Source of the DNA: Moraxella nonliquefaciens
GTDB lineage: Bacteria > Pseudomonadota > Gammaproteobacteria > Pseudomonadales > Moraxellaceae
Reading direction: 5' to 3'
DNA length: 62,723 bases
Assembly: GCF_001679005.1 (NCBI RefSeq)
Contig: NZ_LXTW01000003.1
Span: forward strand, 1-62,723
Shown here: piece by piece, positions 58,885 through 62,723 of the stretch
Layout of the letters: each line of letters opens with the position of its first letter
Numbering within the stretch: the stretch's first letter is position 1
Made by a program: the position numbers and the translations under genes
The notes under the pieces: generated by a model
The model's input: only the letters and a program-made list of their open reading frames with translations
The model's database searches: none
Told to the model about the DNA's origin: nothing

Positions 58885-61800
58885 TTAGAAACGGCTGTTT
58901 AGGGTAAGTTGTACACGGTCGCCGTCTGATTTTTCGCTTTTGAAATAATCATAATCTAAGCTGAGACGATTTTTTGGGTCAATCTGATAGCTGGTACCTA
59001 AACTGGCTTGGATTTTGTCTTTGCCAGTCTCCCACGCATCAAAGACGACATCGGTATTGGTACCTAAGTAAGCACTGGTAACCGTCGCATCTTGCTTAAA
59101 GGCATTATCGTATTGCAAGCCTGCTTGTATTTGCCATTGGGGGCTGATTTGATGGTGTGTGTCTACGCCAATGGTGCCTTGCCAGTGAGTGGCGTCAATG
59201 TCTTTGACCATAACAACACCATCATTAAAATTGGCATTATCATGCTGGTATTGGTGATAGCTGACGCCAATGTATGGTTTGATACTGGTGTTGGGGCTTA
59301 GCACATAAGAGGTGCCAAGATGCACACCGCCAGCATAGAGCTGACCGTCATATTTTTGTTTGGCATTGGTGTTGTTTTTGGCATCACTGCCTAACACTCC
59401 TGCTTTTGCCCACAGTGTGCCTTTGGTGTTGTTACCCAAAGTGCCACTCATACCTACTGTTAGGGCGGTAAGGTCTGTTTTGATGTTGTGGTTGGTGCTA
59501 CCGTTTTGTTCATCAAGTTCTAAATGACCTAGGTCAAGTTGCAAACCTAACCCAACACGTTCATCTGTTTTTGCCACGCCAATGCTTTGATTTCGGGTTT
59601 TACGTTCGCTTTGGCTACTTGGTAGATCAAGTTCGTATGTTTGGTAGATGCTTTTTAGCCATACGCCATTTGGAGCGTTTGCCATATTTTTGGCAAAGTT
59701 GGTTGCTTGGGTACTACTTTGTTCAATGGCGTGGATGGCATTATTGGCATAAAAAGCAGGGTCAAGGGCAAATAGAGTTTCGTTATATTTGTCGTTAATG
59801 ATGGCAGGCGTGCCAAATTTATCAAGTGTGGATTTGTTAGTCGCCATTGATATTTTATTGGCAAATCCTGTGGCAAACGCCATCTCATGGGCGGTGAGTG
59901 TGCCTACATCATCTTTGACATCCAAAGTGTTTAGTACTTTATCTATGTTTTGCTCAACCATACGTCGCCCAATACTGGCAGTGCTTTCACTGCCCATGGT
60001 GGTCAGTTTGTTGCGTTTGGCACTGACCACAACGTCAGTTTTGGTGGTGGCGTTAGGCGTGGTTTTGCCATCTGTACCAACTCTGCCACTGTATTCGGTT
60101 TTGATGATGCTAAATAGGGCGTTGCTTGATTTGACATTATCAAAATTACCACTTAATTCACCTGCTCTTAGCACGGTGGTTTTTGAGCCTGTCTCTTTGA
60201 TAAGTGGTTCGCTTTGCTTAACTTCATCATATAAGTCTAGCGTACCGTCTACTTGTGCTTTGCCAGTTACGTTAAGTAAGTTACCAAATTTGGCTTTTAG
60301 GGTGCTGTCATTATTCATGGTGTAGCTACCATGAATGCTAAGATTGCCCTCGTTATTGACAGCACCGCCAGTTTGTTTGATGCTGCCTGTTGTGCCATAG
60401 CCTGTGAGTTCACCGCCTGTCAGGTTGATGGCTGAGCTGGCATTATTGCCATTGATTTCTAAGATGCCGTTTTGGATGATGGTCTCACCTTGGTAGCGGT
60501 TATCGCCTGTTAGGACAAGTTTGCCATCACCTGCTTTGGTAAAGCCGTATTTGCCTTTGATGTTGTTAGAAAAAACAGAAATGGTATCTTTGCCACTGAC
60601 GTCCAGCACGACACCATCCCAATAAAAACCACCATAGCCTTGGGTGGCAGCAACCGTATCTAACAGACCCCAACCAGTTTGCCATGTGATGTTTTTGCCA
60701 CCGATATTATCAATGGCGTTACGCTCTTGCCATGGTGTTTCAGCTTTTTGAAGGATGATTTTGTTGCCTTTGTCATCAGTGGTTTCATAAATTGGTTGTT
60801 TATCATTAATCTCTGACTCTTTTACTGGCACAAGAGATAAATATGTGGCACTTCTTTCTTTAATCTCATCAAAATCCTGAGCGGTGCTAAGTAAGGTCTG
60901 TACCAGATTCTCATTTTTCATCCAAGGATAAGCCCCTTTGACCAATAGGGCTGTGCCTGTAACACGAGCTGTGGCAGGAGATGTGCCTTTATAAAATTCT
61001 AATTTACCCTCGTTATTATGGCTGTAACTTGTGGATGGTGCTGCCAGACACCATGTGGCGGCTTGACCACAGTAATTGGCATGGGCAAAATCTTCACGAG
61101 GTGATGACACCGCCAAAAAGCCTTTTTTAAAGATGGGGTTAAGCTCAGGAGCAAGCCTTTCTCCGTAGGTTGTCTCTTTGGTTTCATTGCCTGCGGCATG
61201 AATAAGTAGAGCATCTCTATTGACAATCAGCTCATGAATGGCACGTACCTGTGGATGCGTACTGTTTTTGGTATCGCCATCAGGGGTGTGCTTTATGGCG
61301 GTGTTTAGCCACTGATTGTCACTCTCATTGGCATCTGGTGTGTAGCCCCATGAGTTATTAAAAATCTGGACGCCGTGAGTTTTGTTTAGTTGTAGCATGG
61401 CGGTGAATTCATCGCCTTCATTGCTTTTATCGCCATCGGTATAAGCGTGAATGGTGGCATTGGTCATGCCGTTGTTACCTGCAATGATGGCTGCCATCTT
61501 AGAGCCGTGTGAATTGACAGGTTTGTACTGTTCATAAGGCAGGTGATTGGTGCAGTGGTTGCTGGCAGGACAATCCACCAAAATAGTGTCACTTAATTTT
61601 GCTCCGTCAAGGTCAGGGTTCTTAGGATAGATGCCACTATCTATCACACCTACGCTAAGCCCAGTGGTATCGATGCTACTTTTTAGCTCGTGTAGTTTTT
61701 TGGCATATTGCTGTTGGCTTAGACCATAGAAAATCTCTGTTTTGTTGCCAAAGGTTTGGTTTATATTGCTAATGTAGTTATCCATGTTAGAGTAACCTGT

Positions 61801-62723
61801 GATGGTTCCTTCTTTGGCGGTGGGCTGAGCGATGTTGGCGTGACGCTCATAAGTGGGTTGTTGTTTTTTGATGACATCATCATCCGTGGGGGCGACATAG
61901 GCACGAGCTTCGGTAACTGCCACTTGCTCCACAACTTGCTCCACAGCGGTTTTTGTCTGTGCCAAAATCGTCTCGGTACGCTTTAATACTTCTTCGGCAC
62001 TTGCCACAGCGGTTTGGGCGATACTGATGGCTTCGTTATTGGCACTGATGGCTTGGGCATCGTTTAGCGCTTTTTTGGCATCGTTTAGCGCTTGTTCTGC
62101 TTGGGTCTTAGCCTGTACTGCTTGGGTTTGGGCGACTTCGGCACTGGTTAGGGCGTTTTGAGTGCTAATCAAGGTAGCTGCCTGCTCGGTGGCAGTGTCA
62201 GCGGTTTGTTTGGCACCATCTAGTTTGCCTGCGATGTCATTTGTCCGCTGATGAATGTCTTTGGCAGTGGCGATGATGGTGTTGATTTTATTCGTATTGT
62301 GGTTTTGTTGTTGGGTGTTGTGATTATCAATGACGCCCTGTGCCTGTGTGATAACCTGCTCTGCTTGTTGTTTGGCTTGTTGGGCTTGTTCTAAGGTTGT
62401 GTTGGCATCGTTTAGAGCATGCTTAGCACGATTGATGGCATCTTGGTTGCCTATGGTGTTAGCAACTTGCAAAGCACTTTGGGCTTGGGTGATGGCACTT
62501 TGGGCTTGGCTTATGGCATGCTGGGCAGTGTTTAGAGCACTTTGGGCTTGGGTTTTGGCATGCTGGGCAGTATCAGGGCTGTCTGCTTGGGTTTTGGCCT
62601 GCTTTGCTTGATTACTGGCATAATTTAGCGTGTTGGTTGCTTCTTTGTTGATGGTGATGGCAGTGTCAATTTGGGTGTTAGTCTGTGCCAGCTGTTTTGC
62701 TTCTTCTTGGGCACGTTTGGCGG
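58885..62723 (-). CDS. Autotransporter with subtilisin-like protease passenger (5' end outside window)
   Basis: At least 1,279 residues, open to the right edge, so the signal peptide and start are not seen. From the N-side: more than 250 residues of Ala/Gln/Lys-rich coiled coil (repeats such as QAQSALNTAQHAISQAQSA). An S8 subtilase domain follows with Asp in VGVIDSGIYPKN, His in NSHGSKMAAIIAGN and Ser in GTSPATARVTG. Next are passenger-associated repeats (AGDGKLVLTGDNRYQG; ETIIQNGILEINGNN), a linker, and a C-terminal 12-strand barrel of about 270 residues ending RVQLTLNSRF. Type Va secretion; likely a surface protease that may process itself or other surface proteins. The coiled coil on the N-side of the protease is unusual. 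Confidence 0.9.
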   Translation of the reverse strand, partial: AKRAQEEAKQLAQTNTQIDTAITINKEATNTLNYASNQAKQAKTQADSPDTAQHAKTQAQSALNTAQHAISQAQSAITQAQSALQVANTIGNQDAINRAKHALNDANTTLEQAQQAKQQAEQVITQAQGVIDNHNTQQQNHNTNKINTIIATAKDIHQRTNDIAGKLDGAKQTADTATEQAATLISTQNALTSAEVAQTQAVQAKTQAEQALNDAKKALNDAQAISANNEAISIAQTAVASAEEVLKRTETILAQTKTAVEQVVEQVAVTEARAYVAPTDDDVIKKQQPTYERHANIAQPTAKEGTITGYSNMDNYISNINQTFGNKTEIFYGLSQQQYAKKLHELKSSIDTTGLSVGVIDSGIYPKNPDLDGAKLSDTILVDCPASNHCTNHLPYEQYKPVNSHGSKMAAIIAGNNGMTNATIHAYTDGDKSNEGDEFTAMLQLNKTHGVQIFNNSWGYTPDANESDNQWLNTAIKHTPDGDTKNSTHPQVRAIHELIVNRDALLIHAAGNETKETTYGERLAPELNPIFKKGFLAVSSPREDFAHANYCGQAATWCLAAPSTSYSHNNEGKLEFYKGTSPATARVTGTALLVKGAYPWMKNENLVQTLLSTAQDFDEIKERSATYLSLVPVKESEINDKQPIYETTDDKGNKIILQKAETPWQERNAIDNIGGKNITWQTGWGLLDTVAATQGYGGFYWDGVVLDVSGKDTISVFSNNIKGKYGFTKAGDGKLVLTGDNRYQGETIIQNGILEINGNNASSAINLTGGELTGYGTTGSIKQTGGAVNNEGNLSIHGSYTMNNDSTLKAKFGNLLNVTGKAQVDGTLDLYDEVKQSEPLIKETGSKTTVLRAGELSGNFDNVKSSNALFSIIKTEYSGRVGTDGKTTPNATTKTDVVVSAKRNKLTTMGSESTASIGRRMVEQNIDKVLNTLDVKDDVGTLTAHEMAFATGFANKISMATNKSTLDKFGTPAIINDKYNETLFALDPAFYANNAIHAIEQSSTQATNFAKNMANAPNGVWLKSIYQTYELDLPSSQSERKTRNQSIGVAKTDERVGLGLQLDLGHLELDEQNGSTNHNIKTDLTALTVGMSGTLGNNTKGTLWAKAGVLGSDAKNNTNAKQKYDGQLYAGGVHLGTSYVLSPNTSIKPYIGVSYHQYQHDNANFNDGVVMVKDIDATHWQGTIGVDTHHQISPQWQIQAGLQYDNAFKQDATVTSAYLGTNTDVVFDAWETGKDKIQASLGTSYQIDPKNRLSLDYDYFKSEKSDGDRVQLTLNSRF

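Noticed and set aside
62470..62472. Start codon of the autotransporter at 62472
   Set aside because: This is an internal TTG (Leu); the coiled-coil frame continues without a stop to the end of the window, so the true start is outside.
62330..62723. Plus-strand tryptophan/alanine-rich frame at the right edge
   Set aside because: It is the complement of the autotransporter's coiled-coil repeats; the minus-strand frame is open to the window edge and continuous with the protease.
1..62723. tRNA or rRNA genes
   Set aside because: No cloverleaf with a GGTTCGAATCC-type arm and CCA-end context and no rRNA segments were recognised on either strand by eye.

Overview
The window looks like a chromosomal segment of a Moraxella-type gammaproteobacterium (Moraxellaceae). 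This rests on the housekeeping gene set (type B L31, Rho, UvrC, BirA/CoaX, SMC, soluble lytic transglycosylase, malate dehydrogenase, ParE/TilS/ProC/YggT), moderate-to-low GC, and a mosaic of AT-rich accessory islands. The assignment is an inference from gene families; the species was not determined.

Layout. 0.4-9.8 kb: core genes rpmE2, rho, an alanine-rich lipoprotein, uvrC, a DASS-type anion symporter, coaX, birA and a TSUP permease. 10.0-26.2 kb: a large, repetitive, AT-rich array. 26.3-38.3 kb: smc, a lytic transglycosylase, mdh, an MFS efflux protein, and two peptidases (aminopeptidase P, PepD). 38.4-48.1 kb: a LysR regulator and an old-yellow-enzyme reductase separated by a restriction-modification-like island (DNA methyltransferase, SF2 helicase, GIY-YIG nuclease). 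That island is bounded by IS remnants and by a 61-bp direct repeat. 48.2-58.8 kb: nitroreductase, glutathione-dependent formaldehyde dehydrogenase, BetT-like transporter, parE, tilS, proC, yggT, DUF2789, TSUP. 58.9 kb to the right edge: a subtilisin-type autotransporter whose 5' end lies outside the window.

The standout is the 16-kb array. About fourteen cassettes repeat one plan: conserved promoter and 5'-UTR stem-loop; a conserved Sec signal peptide and propeptide ending in a double-glycine-type motif (M-x-E-T-Q/E-G-A); a variable, mostly glycine-rich C-terminal module; a stem-loop; one or two small proteins (usually membrane, sometimes soluble) placed like immunity genes; then a broken copy of the 5' end of an outer-membrane protein gene. 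The only full-length copy of that outer-membrane gene ends the array and is followed 9 bp later by a signal-peptide-bearing C39-family cysteine peptidase. I infer a bacteriocin or contact-toxin system in which Sec-exported precursors are processed in the periplasm by the C39 peptidase and leave through a FapF-like barrel. Cassettes appear to be gained by recombination in the shared flanks, leaving outer-membrane-gene scars. At least three toxin genes look intact, one more has lost its canonical ATG, and several are leaderless, frameshifted, nonsense-interrupted or immunity-only. Toxin and immunity functions are inferences from architecture, not demonstrated.

No tRNA, rRNA or CRISPR array was seen.
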